Positions 54,657 through 63,839 of a DNA stretch of 64,000 nt are shown here, one piece after another; positions within the stretch are counted from its first letter, which is position 1; each line of letters begins with the position of its first letter. The position numbers and the translations under genes are program-made. Origin of the DNA: Pseudomonas abietaniphila (GTDB taxonomy: Bacteria; Pseudomonadota; Gammaproteobacteria; Pseudomonadales; Pseudomonadaceae); assembly GCF_039697315.1 (NCBI RefSeq), contig NZ_CP155619.1, positions 2,170,001 through 2,234,000 of the forward strand. Reading direction: 5' to 3'. The notes below the pieces were generated by a model. It was not told the DNA's origin. It did not search any database and worked only from the letters and a program-made list of their open reading frames with translations.

Positions 54657-55429
54657 ATCGACGTATCTGGCTGACCGGCGCCAGCAGCGGCATTGGGCTG
54701 GCGCTGGCCGAAGAACTGTTGAAAGCAGGCCATCAGGTCGCGCTGACGGCGCGCACCCTCGAGCCGCTTGAAGCGCTGGATCAACGCTTTGCACATCAGG
54801 TGTTGCTCGTACCTGGCGACGTCTCCGATCCCGAACAGGTAACCGCCATCGGCGAGCGCATCGCTCAAGTCTGGGGAGCGGTAGACACCGTGATCCTCAA
54901 TGCGGGCACCTGCGAATACATTGACGCGAGCCGGTTCGATGCCAGCATGGTCGAGCGCGTGGTGAAGACCAACCTGATCGCCACCGCGTACTGCATTCAA
55001 GAAGCACTGGCGCTGTTGCGACGGGGTGAGCGCCCGCACTTGGTCGGTGTGGCTAGCTCGGTTGCCCTTCTGCCGCTGACCCGCTCCGAAGCCTATGGAG
55101 CGTCGAAGGCCGGCTTGCGTTACCTGCTTCAATCCTTGCGCATTGATCTGGCGCGCGAAGGCATCGACGTCACGGTCGTCAGTCCCGGCTTTGTCGACAC
55201 CCCGCTGACCGCAAAAAACGACTTTCCAATGCCCATGCGCTGGTCGGCCCCCAAAGCTGCGCGGTACATCGCCGAACGCCTGGAAAGATCCCGTCGGCCG
55301 CTCGAAATTGCCTTTCCGTTCGTCTTCATTCTTGTGCTGAAGGCTATCGCTGCCCTTCCCGGTCGCCTGCAACTGGCGCTGTGTAAACGCATGGTGCGCG
55401 CCTCCGCCAAGACTGGGGAGGCCTCATGA
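54653..55429 (+). CDS. Short-chain dehydrogenase/reductase
   Basis: The 258-residue protein has the SDR cofactor motif LTGASSGIGLALAEEL (about 6-21), the NAG motif VILNAGT (near 82), and the catalytic Ser/Tyr/Lys set in VASSVALLPLTRSEAYGASK. A C-terminal hydrophobic part (PFVFILVLKAIAALPGRL) could associate with the membrane. The equivalent SDR is part of the photo-oxidative lipid gene cluster in several proteobacteria. Start ATG overlaps the previous stop by four bases. Confidence 0.92.
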   Translation: MNRRIWLTGASSGIGLALAEELLKAGHQVALTARTLEPLEALDQRFAHQVLLVPGDVSDPEQVTAIGERIAQVWGAVDTVILNAGTCEYIDASRFDASMVERVVKTNLIATAYCIQEALALLRRGERPHLVGVASSVALLPLTRSEAYGASKAGLRYLLQSLRIDLAREGIDVTVVSPGFVDTPLTAKNDFPMPMRWSAPKAARYIAERLERSRRPLEIAFPFVFILVLKAIAALPGRLQLALCKRMVRASAKTGEAS

Positions 55430-56673
55430 AAATCGCGATCATCGGCAGCGGTATCTCGGGCCTGACCAGTGCCTGGTTGCTCAACCGCATGCATGACATC
55501 ACCGTGTTCGAAGCCGATGACTGGATCGGCGGCCACACGCACACCGTCAACGTGTCCATGAATGGCAAACAGCACGCCATCGACACTGGATTCATCGTCT
55601 TCAACGACTGGACCTACCCCAACTTCATCAAGTTGCTGGGCAAGCTGGGCGTGGCGTTCAAGCCCACCGAGATGAGCTTTTCAGTCTGCGACCCGCACAG
55701 CCGTACCGAATACAACGGCAACAACCTCAACAGCCTGTTCGCCCAGCGCAGCAACCTGCTGTCGCCCACCTTCTGGGGCATGCTGCGGGACATCCTGCGC
55801 TTCAATAAACAGGCATTCGCCGATCTGCAAAGCCAGCGCATCGCCGCAGACACCACGCTCGGCGCCTACCTGAAAGCCGAAGGCTACGGCCGACGTTTTA
55901 CCGAGCACTACATCGTGCCCATGGGCGCAGCGATCTGGTCGATGTCACTGGCGGACATGCTCGCTTTTCCGCTGCAGTTCTTCGTGCGTTTTTTCAAGAA
56001 CCACGGTCTGCTCTCGGTCAGCAACCGTCCGCAATGGTGCGTTATCGAGGGCGGCTCCAGCCGTTACATCGAACCGCTGACCGCGTCGTTTCGCGACCGT
56101 ATCCGTCTGAAATGCCCGGTCACTCGGGTCGAGCGTGACAAGGACGGCGTGACGATTCACAGCGCTCAAGGCAGCGAACGCTTTGACAAAGTGGTGTTCG
56201 CCTGCCACAGCGACCAGGCATTGGCAATGCTGGCCGAGCCGAGTGCCAACGAACGGGAAATACTGGGCGCCCTGCCCTATGCCGATAACGACGTCGTGCT
56301 GCACACCGACACCCGACTGCTACCCAGCCGCCCATTGGCCTGGGCGAGCTGGAACTACCGGCTGGGCGGCGCGGGCGATCAATCGGCCGCCGTAACCTAC
56401 GCGATGAACATTCTGCAAGGGATCGAAAGCGATACCACCTTCTGTGTCAGTCTCAATCAGACGTCAGCCATCGATCCGGACAAGATCCTTGCCCGCTATC
56501 GCTACGCCCATCCGCAATACAGCCTCAAGGGGATCGAGGCTCAAGGGCGCTGGCAAGAAGTGTTCGGCGCCCAGCATACCTATTACTGCGGCGCTTACTG
56601 GGCCAATGGCTTTCACGAAGACGGCGTGGTCAGTGCGCTGCGCGTTGCCTCTGCCTTTGGGGAATCGCTGTGA
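55426..56673 (+). CDS. FAD-dependent amine-oxidase/desaturase-like oxidoreductase
   Basis: The 415-residue flavoprotein starts with IAIIGSGISGLTSAWLL (FAD Rossmann motif, residues 3-19) and the ADDWIGGHTHTV strand, and ends with the NAD/FAD motif YYCGAYWANGFHEDGVVSAL (about 380-400). It belongs to the amine-oxidase/phytoene-desaturase-like family. Its consistent neighbour is the DUF1365 gene followed by a cyclopropane-synthase-like methyltransferase. In Rhodobacter the corresponding block belongs to the singlet-oxygen (sigmaE-ChrR) response, and members of it make methylated furan fatty acids. Exact substrate here is inference. Confidence 0.9.
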   Translation: MKIAIIGSGISGLTSAWLLNRMHDITVFEADDWIGGHTHTVNVSMNGKQHAIDTGFIVFNDWTYPNFIKLLGKLGVAFKPTEMSFSVCDPHSRTEYNGNNLNSLFAQRSNLLSPTFWGMLRDILRFNKQAFADLQSQRIAADTTLGAYLKAEGYGRRFTEHYIVPMGAAIWSMSLADMLAFPLQFFVRFFKNHGLLSVSNRPQWCVIEGGSSRYIEPLTASFRDRIRLKCPVTRVERDKDGVTIHSAQGSERFDKVVFACHSDQALAMLAEPSANEREILGALPYADNDVVLHTDTRLLPSRPLAWASWNYRLGGAGDQSAAVTYAMNILQGIESDTTFCVSLNQTSAIDPDKILARYRYAHPQYSLKGIEAQGRWQEVFGAQHTYYCGAYWANGFHEDGVVSALRVASAFGESL

Positions 56674-57467
56674 ACAGCGCCCTGTACAGCGGCTGGGTTA
56701 GCCATCGGCGCTTTTCCCCCAAAGCCCACGCGTTCACGTACCGGATCGGCATGCTCTATCTCGATCTGGAAGAGCAGGATGCCGTGATGCAGTTGTCGCC
56801 CTTCGCCGGGGTGAGCCGTCTGGCGCCGTTTTCATTTCGCCAGAGTGACTACTTGCGCGAATACACCGGGCGCGGCATCTCGCTGATCGGCGCCGTGCGC
56901 GACATTGTGCGCAAGGCGTTGGGCCATGCGCCGCTGGGCCGCGTATGCCTGCTGACCCAGGCACGGAGTTGGGGTTTGTCGTTCAACCCGGTGAGTTTCT
57001 TCTACTGCTTTGAACGTAACGGCAACCTTGCGGCGATTGTCTGCGAGGTCACCAACACGCCCTGGCGTGAGCGCTATCACTACGTGCTGCCGGCCGATGC
57101 CGAAGGTCACCAGCATTTCGCCGTGGCGAAGGCCTTTCATGTCTCGCCCTTTCTGCCCCGGGATCTGGAATACCGCATGAGTTTCAGCCAGCCGAGCGAC
57201 CGGCTTGGCGTGCACATGGCGGACTGGCAAGGCGAGCACAAAGTATTCGACGCCACCCTCAATTTGCAGCGTCAGCCGATCAGTCGCGCCGCCCTGCACC
57301 GTCATCTGCTGAGTTTCCCGTGGATGACCGCCAAGACTTGCCTCGCCATCTACTGGCAGGCACTGCGGCTTTTCGCCAAACGCATACCGATTTTTTCCCA
57401 TCAGGCCGCCGAAGGCTCGTACCGCAGTGCTGCCGTTGACAAGGACAGACGCCATGAAAAGCAGTAG
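56670..57467 (+). CDS. DUF1365 protein
   Basis: The 265-residue protein begins at GTG 56670, overlapping the previous stop (GTGA). Family signatures are LYSGWVSHRRFSPKAHAFTY at the start and GRVCLLTQARSWGLSFNPVS then FFYCFERNGNLAAIVCEVTN (about 85-125). The second half holds FHVSPFLPRDLEYRMSF and ends with HQAAEGSYRSAAVDK. No function is established. It always travels with the flavoprotein and the cyclopropane-synthase-like gene. Confidence 0.9.
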   Translation: MNSALYSGWVSHRRFSPKAHAFTYRIGMLYLDLEEQDAVMQLSPFAGVSRLAPFSFRQSDYLREYTGRGISLIGAVRDIVRKALGHAPLGRVCLLTQARSWGLSFNPVSFFYCFERNGNLAAIVCEVTNTPWRERYHYVLPADAEGHQHFAVAKAFHVSPFLPRDLEYRMSFSQPSDRLGVHMADWQGEHKVFDATLNLQRQPISRAALHRHLLSFPWMTAKTCLAIYWQALRLFAKRIPIFSHQAAEGSYRSAAVDKDRRHEKQ

Positions 57468-58716
57468 CGCCACCGCCGGTTTCAGCACCAACAACCTGAC
57501 CTCGAACCTTCTGCGACGTGGCGTGCTGCGGCAACTCACGCACCTTCGGCATGGACAGTTGGTGGTTTACGAGGGCAATGAGCGGCAGGTGTTTGGCACT
57601 GCGGGCGCTCTGCTTCTGGGCGAGATTCACGTCCAGGATCCGGCCGTGTGGGGCCTGGTCGCCAGCAATGGATCGATCGGCGCTGGCGAGGCTTTTATCC
57701 ACGGCTACTGGACAAGCCCGGATTTGACTGCGGTCATCCGGGTATTCGTCAGCAATCTGGATGTGCTGGATGCACTGGAAGGCGGTCTGGCGCGTCTCAG
57801 TCGCCCTTTCGTGCAAGGCCTGCACTGGCTCAACCGCAATACGCGCAAAGGCTCGCAGAAAAATATCGCGGCCCACTACGACCTGGGCAACGACCTGTTC
57901 GAGCAATTTCTCGACCCGACCATGATGTATTCGGCCGCGCAGTTCCTCACGCCCGATGACACGCTGGAGCAGGCGCAGTTGAACAAGTTGGAGCGGATCT
58001 GCCAGAAGCTTTCGCTCAAACCCACCGATCACTTGCTGGAGATCGGCACGGGCTGGGGCAGCATGGCGATCTACGCCGCTCAGAACTACGGCTGCAAGGT
58101 CACGACCACGACCCTGTCCAAAGAACAGTTCGCCTACACCGAAAAACGTATCGCCGAGCTTGGTCTGCAAGACCAGATCACGCTGCTGCTCAGCGACTAC
58201 CGTGACCTGACCGGGCAATACGACAAGCTGGTGTCCATCGAGATGATCGAAGCGGTCGGTCACCGTTTTCTGCGGACCTATTTCAAGCAGTGCACGCAAC
58301 TGCTCAAGGACGACGGCTTGATGCTGCTGCAGGCGATCACGATCCGAGAGCAGCGATACGAGCAGGCAAAACGCAGCGTCGACTTCATCCAGCGGTACAT
58401 CTTTCCGGGCGGCGCCTTGCCTTCCGTCACCCGAATGCTGGAAATCGTCAGCGATGACACCGACATGAACCTGCTGCACATGGAAGATTTCGGGCTGCAC
58501 TACGCAAAAACCCTGCGCCTGTGGCACGACAACTTCCGTCATGCGACCGGCTACCTCACTGAACTGGGCTACGACGATTATTTCCTGCGCCTGTGGGAGT
58601 TTTATCTGTGCTACTGCGAGGGCGGCTTCATGGAGCGCACCATCGGCACGGCGCAATTGTTACTGGCAAAACCCAAGGCCATGCCCGAGCCGTTGCTGGG
58701 ACGGTTCAATGCTTAA
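57454..58716 (+). CDS. Cyclopropane-fatty-acyl-phospholipid synthase-family methyltransferase
   Basis: The 420-residue protein from ATG 57454 (AAGGACA site; 14-base overlap with the DUF1365 gene) has an N-terminal lipid-binding domain (1-about 130) and a SAM methyltransferase domain with IAAHYDLGNDLFEQFLDPTM (about 138-157). The SAM site LLEIGTGWGSMAIYAAQNYG (about 195-215), MIEAVGHRF and the C-terminal WEFYLCYCEGGF are also present. It adds a methyl or methylene group from SAM to unsaturated acyl chains of membrane phospholipids. In this cluster type it may make branched furan precursors rather than plain cyclopropanes. Confidence 0.92.
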   Translation: MKSSSATAGFSTNNLTSNLLRRGVLRQLTHLRHGQLVVYEGNERQVFGTAGALLLGEIHVQDPAVWGLVASNGSIGAGEAFIHGYWTSPDLTAVIRVFVSNLDVLDALEGGLARLSRPFVQGLHWLNRNTRKGSQKNIAAHYDLGNDLFEQFLDPTMMYSAAQFLTPDDTLEQAQLNKLERICQKLSLKPTDHLLEIGTGWGSMAIYAAQNYGCKVTTTTLSKEQFAYTEKRIAELGLQDQITLLLSDYRDLTGQYDKLVSIEMIEAVGHRFLRTYFKQCTQLLKDDGLMLLQAITIREQRYEQAKRSVDFIQRYIFPGGALPSVTRMLEIVSDDTDMNLLHMEDFGLHYAKTLRLWHDNFRHATGYLTELGYDDYFLRLWEFYLCYCEGGFMERTIGTAQLLLAKPKAMPEPLLGRFNA

Positions 58717-59224
58717 GAACCTGACAAATGCCGCGCTGTTTCAACTCGGCTGGTTCACCTGCGTACTGGGTGGGAACAGCGGCTGGCTGCTGATCACGTT
58801 CGTTATTCTTGTCATCCACCTGTTGCTGATCGGCTCATGGCGCAGTGAGGGCAAGCTGCTGATGACGGTGTTCGCGCTGGGCTGCGTGCTCGACAGCGCG
58901 CTGATCAAGCTGGGCGTTTTCGATTTCGGGGAAGCGGGCAGGGTCATTCCGTTGTGGCTCGCCTTGCTATGGCCGCTGCTGGCCACAACGCTGGGGCATT
59001 GTCTGGCCTGGTCGGCCACCCCCTGGTGGCTGGCAAGCATACTGGGCGCGCTTGGCGGGCCGGCTTCCTACATTGCCGGATCGCATCTCACCTATGTCCA
59101 GTTGCCGTTGGGCGTGTGGCCAAGCGCCCTGATACTCGGCGCGATCTGGGCGGTCATCTTCCCGTTGCTGCACTGGCTGGCCCGCTACTTTCGCGAAACC
59201 CGCTCCCATGAGGTCTCGGCGTGA
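58709..59224 (+). CDS. DUF2878 membrane protein
   Basis: The 171-residue protein from ATG 58709 (eight-base overlap with the methyltransferase gene) has about five membrane helices and reads MLKNLTNAALFQLGWFTCVL. It has the family motif FDSALIKLGVF (here LDSALIKLGVFDFGEAG) and GPASYIAGSHLTYVQLPLG. DUF2878 proteins are found only with this lipid-modification cluster; function unknown. Last gene of the overlapping run. Confidence 0.9.
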   Translation: MLKNLTNAALFQLGWFTCVLGGNSGWLLITFVILVIHLLLIGSWRSEGKLLMTVFALGCVLDSALIKLGVFDFGEAGRVIPLWLALLWPLLATTLGHCLAWSATPWWLASILGALGGPASYIAGSHLTYVQLPLGVWPSALILGAIWAVIFPLLHWLARYFRETRSHEVSA

Positions 59225-59282
59225 AGGCTGCGTCCGTCAGACCAGCCACCGGCGTCTTCGACACTGCTTTACACTGCGGCCC

Positions 59283-59600
59283 ATGACTTCCATCCCCCTG
59301 CTCCAACTTCCCGTAGAACCCGCCGAACCTGTGGTCACCTGCTCAACCTGCGCCGCGTGCTGCTGCCAGCTTGAAGTGATGCTGATCACCGACACGGGTG
59401 TGCCTGAACGGTTTATCGACACCGACGACTGGGGCGGCGAAGTGATGTTGCGCCTGGACGACGGCTGGTGCGCGGCACTGGATCGCGACACGATGATGTG
59501 CACGATCTACGACAAGCGGCCGTTGATCTGCAGGGAATTCGAGATGGGTGCGCCGGAATGCATCACAGAGCGGGAAGGGATTGCGACGGCGTATTTGTGA
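59283..59600 (+). CDS. YkgJ-family cysteine-cluster protein
   Basis: The 105-residue protein from ATG 59283 carries the N-terminal CSTCAACCCQLE cluster and, later, MCTIYDKRPLICREFE, giving the C-x2-C-x2-C...C-x-I-Y-x-x-R-P-x-x-C-R pattern of YkgJ-type zinc or iron-sulfur binding proteins. Function unknown. It lies 58 bases after the DUF2878 gene on the same strand and may be read from the same transcript. Confidence 0.88.
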   Translation: MTSIPLLQLPVEPAEPVVTCSTCAACCCQLEVMLITDTGVPERFIDTDDWGGEVMLRLDDGWCAALDRDTMMCTIYDKRPLICREFEMGAPECITEREGIATAYL

Positions 59601-59620
59601 TATCTGCCGCCCCCAGAATC

Positions 59621-59685
59621 TTCGCGAGCAAGCTCGCTCCCACATTGATCGCATGATTTCTGTGGGAGCGAGCTTGCTCGCGAAT
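59621..59685. repeat. REP element pair
   Basis: TTCGCGAGCAAGCTCGCTCC with CACA, a 16-base gap, then CTGTGGGAGCGAGCTTGCTC with GCGAA. It is the tightest pair in the window, located between converging genes. Confidence 0.95.
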
Positions 59686-59711
59686 GGGCCGACGCGGACT
59701 GAGCTGAGGCG

Positions 59712-60230
59712 TCAGAACGGCATCGTGTAATGAATCGCGTAGCTTTCGATACCGTCGTTATCGGTGGTCATGCCACCGTTGGAGTAGTGAGTCGCGCGCA
59801 GGCCGACTTCATGACCACCGGCAAAGCGCAGACCGAAGCCCAGACGGTCTTCGAACTGGAATGCACTGCCCAGCTTGTTGCCTTCAACTTCCGTGCGCTG
59901 GAATACAGCCGCGCCGATACCGGCTTCGATGTAAGGCTTGACGCTTTCGCCGGAGAACTCGTAAACGAACACCGGAGAGAACGAGAGACTGTTGTTGCTG
60001 GCGTTTTTGTCACCTTCCCAATAAGTGTAGGCGCCACTCCAGTAGCCGGTCAGACGACCCACACTGGTCTGCCACCAGCTTTTGTCCCAATCAAATTGCG
60101 CGCCCAAACGATAGGTCATCGTCGACTCGCCAGTGTGCCCCACCGAGAACTCGACCCCATCCGCTTGTGCAATCGCACTTTGCCCCGTTAACGCAGCCGC
60201 AATCGCAGCCAAACAAAACAGTCGCTTCAT
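59712..60230 (-). CDS. pagL: Lipid A 3-O-deacylase PagL
   Basis: From ATG 60230 the 172-residue precursor has a signal peptide ending near SAIAQAD. The mature part forms an eight-stranded barrel pattern (VEFSVGHTGESTMTYRLG and so on). The catalytic His-x-Ser is in GLRATHYSNGGM (near 150), with the acidic partner in NDGIESYAIHY, and the C-terminus is aromatic (YTMPF). PagL removes the 3-linked acyl chain from lipid A in the outer membrane. ATG at 60239 is an alternative. Its place beside murI matches Pseudomonas aeruginosa. Confidence 0.93.
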   Translation of the reverse strand: MKRLFCLAAIAAALTGQSAIAQADGVEFSVGHTGESTMTYRLGAQFDWDKSWWQTSVGRLTGYWSGAYTYWEGDKNASNNSLSFSPVFVYEFSGESVKPYIEAGIGAAVFQRTEVEGNKLGSAFQFEDRLGFGLRFAGGHEVGLRATHYSNGGMTTDNDGIESYAIHYTMPF

Positions 60231-60343
60231 CTGAAACATCCCATTTCCGAGTGCAGTTAGAAATTTTTTATATCGACAGACGTGCTGTAGAAATCTGCCC
60301 GTGAACAATAGTTCAGTCAAAAACAGCGCTATTCACGTTTTTT

Positions 60344-61144
60344 TCACGAACCGAAGCTTCGCACACTGTCAGATTTTTTCCATAGTAACGGTAGGATGTT
60401 TCTGAAATTGTCTGGATCACCGCTGGTCCAGAACTGCGCCGGTTGCGGATGGCCGCTGGCGAGCAAATCGCGCTGGCTGAGTAAACGCTGCAACTGCCGG
60501 GCAACAGCAGCGCCGGTGTCGATCAGGGTGATCGAGGCCGGGATCATCTCCCGCAGCAGCGGTTTTAGAAAGGGGTAATGGGTGCAGCCCAGGATGATCG
60601 TGTCACAACCTGCCGCCAGCAGTGGCTGAACATAACTGTGCAGCAGTTGGCGAATGGCGGGGCTGACCAGATCGCCCGTTTCAATCAGCTCCACCAGACC
60701 GGGGCAAGGCTGAGTGATCACCTGCACATCGGCAGCGAATCGGTCCAGCAGGGCTGCAAACTTGGCGCTTTGCAGGGTGCCGGTGGTGGCAAGCACACCC
60801 ACCACACCGCTCTGGGTGGCGGCCGCCGCGGGTTTGACCGCTGGCTCCATGCCGACGATCGGCCAATCCGGATAACGCTCGCGCAAATCGGCAACTCCCG
60901 CCACGGTCGCCGTGTTGCAGGCCAACACCAAGGCCTTGGCGCCTTTCTCACGAAAGAACTCAGAGATGGCGACGCAACGCTGACGAATGAACTCCGGGGT
61001 CTTTTCGCCATAGGGAATATGGCCGCAATCCCCCACGTACAGCAGGGACTCGTTCGGCAATAAACGACTGATTTCGCCCAGCACCGACAAGCCGCCGACA
61101 CCCGAGTCGAACACCGCAACCGGCGCGTCGTTGTCCCTAGCCAT
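60344..61144 (-). CDS. murI: Glutamate racemase
   Basis: The 266-residue enzyme has the first catalytic Cys in [13 protein letters not shown] (about 72-84) and the second in [16 protein letters not shown] (about 180-195), with [12 protein letters not shown] at the start. It converts L-glutamate to D-glutamate for peptidoglycan. It follows moeB by 32 bases in the same direction, as in other pseudomonads. Confidence 0.96.
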   Translation of the reverse strand: MARDNDAPVAVFDSGVGGLSVLGEISRLLPNESLLYVGDCGHIPYGEKTPEFIRQRCVAISEFFREKGAKALVLACNTATVAGVADLRERYPDWPIVGMEPAVKPAAAATQSGVVGVLATTGTLQSAKFAALLDRFAADVQVITQPCPGLVELIETGDLVSPAIRQLLHSYVQPLLAAGCDTIILGCTHYPFLKPLLREMIPASITLIDTGAAVARQLQRLLSQRDLLASGHPQPAQFWTSGDPDNFRNILPLLWKKSDSVRSFGS

Positions 61145-61176
61145 GCCTGATGATTCCCTTCACGGCTGAATTCAAT

Positions 61177-61929
61177 TCAAGCCTCCGCGCCACAGACGCT
61201 GCAGCCCGGATCCCGCTTGACCTTGAGTTCGCGAAACCGGGTACCCAATGCATCGATCAACAGGAGGCGCCCTACTAATGGCTCACCAAATCCGGCCAGC
61301 AACTTCAATGCTTCGAGCGCTTGCAGACTGCCCACCAGTCCCACCAGTGGACCGATGACACCGGCTTCGCTGCAGGTGAGCTCGGCTTCGCTGCCGTGCC
61401 CGTACAGACAGTGGTAGCACGGGCTCTCGGCGCGACGCGGATCAAACACCGACAACTGCCCTTCCAGGCGAATCGCAGCGCCGCTGACCAGCGGTTTGCG
61501 AGCCGCCACACACGCGGCATTGACGGCTTCGCGGGTGGAGAAGTTATCCGAGCAGTCGAGCACCAGATCCACAGCATCGACCGCTGCGGCGAGAGAATCG
61601 ACATCCAGCGCCGCGCGGTGCGGCACCAGCTTGATTTCAGGGTTGATCGCGGTCAGGCGCTTGATGGCCGAATCGACCTTGCTCTGACCCACGCTCTGAG
61701 TGTCATGAATGATCTGGCGTTGCAGGTTGGTGAGATCGACGCTGTCGAAATCCGCCAGGTGCAACTCACCGATACCGGCCGCCGCCAGGTACAGCGCGAC
61801 CGGCGACCCCAGACCGCCGACGCCGACCACCAGCGCACGGCTTTGCTTGAGGCGCAGCTGGCCGTCGATGTCGACCTGCTGCAGAAGAATCTGCCGGCTG
61901 TAGCGCAGCAGTTCCTCATCGGTCAGCAC
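61177..61929 (-). CDS. moeB: Molybdopterin-synthase adenylyltransferase MoeB
   Basis: The 250-residue protein starts at GTG 61929 within the end of prmC. It has the E1-like ATP site VVGVGGLGSPVALYLA (about 34-49), DLVLDCSDNFSTREAVN with the conserved Asp (about 125-140), and SPCYHCLYG plus the C-terminal CSVCGAEA forming the zinc site. It adenylates the MoaD C-terminus in molybdenum cofactor synthesis. Start choice rests on the MLTDEEL sequence typical of the family. Confidence 0.95.
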   Translation of the reverse strand: MLTDEELLRYSRQILLQQVDIDGQLRLKQSRALVVGVGGLGSPVALYLAAAGIGELHLADFDSVDLTNLQRQIIHDTQSVGQSKVDSAIKRLTAINPEIKLVPHRAALDVDSLAAAVDAVDLVLDCSDNFSTREAVNAACVAARKPLVSGAAIRLEGQLSVFDPRRAESPCYHCLYGHGSEAELTCSEAGVIGPLVGLVGSLQALEALKLLAGFGEPLVGRLLLIDALGTRFRELKVKRDPGCSVCGAEA

Positions 61930-62756
61930 GGTACGCGTCCGAAGGTAATACGTTCGTGGTCACCCAGATCGCGTCGGGTCTGGATCTGTTCGAAACCGTG
62001 ACGATTGAGCAACTCACGCACGGCCGGGCCCTGATCATAACCATGCTCCAGCAGCAACCAGCCACCGGCTTCCAGGTGCGCAGGTGCCTGGGAAACGATG
62101 AGCCGCAAGTCGTCCAGCCCGTCAGTGCCCGACACCAGCGCACTGCTCGGTTCGAAACGCACGTCGCCTTCAACGAGGTGTGGATCGTTGGATGCAATGT
62201 AAGGTGGGTTACTCAGAATCAGGTCAAAACGCTGACCCTCCACGGCACTGAACCAATGGCTGCGCATGACGTGCGCATTGTCCAGGTGCAGTCGCTTGCG
62301 ATTGCGCTCGGCCAGCTCGACCGCCTCGTCGACGCGATCCACCGCCGTGACGGTCCACTGAGGACGGTCCTTGGCCAGCGACAAGGCGATGGCGCCCGTC
62401 CCGGTGCCCAGGTCGAGCAAACGATGAGGAATCGCACTCGGCAACAATTCCAGCGCGGTTTCCACGAGCATTTCTGTCTCTGGACGAGGAATCAGCGTGT
62501 GCGTCGCGACTTCAAGGTCGATGTTCCAGAAACCCTGCTGGCCCAGAATGTAGGCAACGGGCTCGCCCGTACGACGGCGCTTCAGAAAACCATCGAATGC
62601 CTGCGCGGCTTCGGTGCTGACGATACGCTCCGGCCAGGTGTGCAAAAAGCTGCGCGGCTTGCCCAGGGCAGCCGCCAACAGCAGTTCGACATCCAGCCGG
62701 GCTGTCGGAGAGTCCGGCAGTTCAGCGTTTCTTAACAAGCTGGCGATGATGGTCAT
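61923..62756 (-). CDS. prmC: Release-factor glutamine methyltransferase PrmC
   Basis: The 277-residue enzyme has the SAM site LLDLGTGTGAIALSLA (about 115-130) and the glutamine-methylase motif LILSNPPYIASND (about 180-192), with the N-terminal helical PrmC domain before them. It methylates the GGQ glutamine of RF1 and RF2. Its start follows the prfA stop directly, and its end overlaps moeB by seven bases, forming one operon hemA-prfA-prmC-moeB-murI. Confidence 0.96.
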   Translation of the reverse strand: MTIIASLLRNAELPDSPTARLDVELLLAAALGKPRSFLHTWPERIVSTEAAQAFDGFLKRRRTGEPVAYILGQQGFWNIDLEVATHTLIPRPETEMLVETALELLPSAIPHRLLDLGTGTGAIALSLAKDRPQWTVTAVDRVDEAVELAERNRKRLHLDNAHVMRSHWFSAVEGQRFDLILSNPPYIASNDPHLVEGDVRFEPSSALVSGTDGLDDLRLIVSQAPAHLEAGGWLLLEHGYDQGPAVRELLNRHGFEQIQTRRDLGDHERITFGRVPC

Positions 62757-63839
62757 TTACTCACCCAGTGCCGCAAGTTGATCTGCCTGATACTCGGCAA
62801 GCAACGGTTCTATCACTGCATCGACTCCACCCGCCAAAACTTCATCCAGCGAGTACAGCGTCAGGTTCACGCGATGGTCCGTCACTCGCCCCTGTGGAAA
62901 ATTGTACGTCCGGATACGCTCCGAACGGTCACCCGATCCCACCAGCAGCTTACGCTCGCTGGCAATGGCATTGGCGGCAGCCGCCGTCTGCTGATCGTTG
63001 AGCTTGGCCGACAACCAGGCCATGGCCCGGGCGCGGTTCTTGTGCTGGGAGCGCTCTTCCTGACACTCGACGACAATACCGGTCGGCAAGTGAGTGATGC
63101 GAATCGCCGAGTCGGTCTTGTTGACGTGCTGACCACCGGCACCGGACGACCGGTAGGTGTCGACCCGCAGGTCCGCCGGGTTGATCTCGATGGCTTGCTG
63201 CTCGTCGGGCTCCGGCAACACCGCCACGGTGCAGGCCGAGGTGTGGATACGACCTTGGGATTCGGTTTCCGGCACGCGTTGAACCCGGTGCGCGCCGGAC
63301 TCGAATTTCAGTTTGCCGTAGACGTTGTCCCCTTCGACCCGGGCGATGACTTCCTTGAAGCCGCCATGCTCACCCTCGTTCTCCGACAGGATCTCAACCC
63401 GCCAGCCGCGACGCTCGGCGTAACGCGAATACATCCGGAACAGGTCGCCGGAGAAAATCGCCGCTTCGTCACCACCGGTGCCCGCACGAATTTCGAGAAA
63501 CACGTTGCGACCGTCGTTGGGGTCCTTGGGCAGCAGCATCTTCTGCAGATCGCTTTCCAGGACTTCCAGCTGATCCTTGGCCTCGCGCACTTCCTCGACA
63601 GCCATTTCGCGCATGTCCGGATCGCTGTCCTTGAGCAGTGCCTGAGCACCTTCAAGGTCGCTCTGCACTTTCTGCAGCTGCTTGTAGGCCTGGATCACCG
63701 GCTCGACTTCGGCGTACTCGCGGGAGTAGGCGCGGAATTTGGTCTGATCGGAAATGACTTCGGCATCACCCAGCAGCGCGGTCAATTCCTCGAAACGGTC
63801 GCTGAGCACGTCCAGCTTATTGAGCAGTGAAGCTTTCAT
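62757..63839 (-). CDS. prfA: Peptide chain release factor 1
   Basis: The 360-residue protein shows the GGQ loop in [20 protein letters not shown] (GGQ at 235-237), [15 protein letters not shown] (near 115-130), the stop-codon anticodon motif region ([14 protein letters not shown], near 188-201), and a C-terminal helical domain. It recognises UAA and UAG and triggers peptide release. Its ATG overlaps the hemA stop (ATGA). Confidence 0.97.
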   Translation of the reverse strand: MKASLLNKLDVLSDRFEELTALLGDAEVISDQTKFRAYSREYAEVEPVIQAYKQLQKVQSDLEGAQALLKDSDPDMREMAVEEVREAKDQLEVLESDLQKMLLPKDPNDGRNVFLEIRAGTGGDEAAIFSGDLFRMYSRYAERRGWRVEILSENEGEHGGFKEVIARVEGDNVYGKLKFESGAHRVQRVPETESQGRIHTSACTVAVLPEPDEQQAIEINPADLRVDTYRSSGAGGQHVNKTDSAIRITHLPTGIVVECQEERSQHKNRARAMAWLSAKLNDQQTAAAANAIASERKLLVGSGDRSERIRTYNFPQGRVTDHRVNLTLYSLDEVLAGGVDAVIEPLLAEYQADQLAALGE

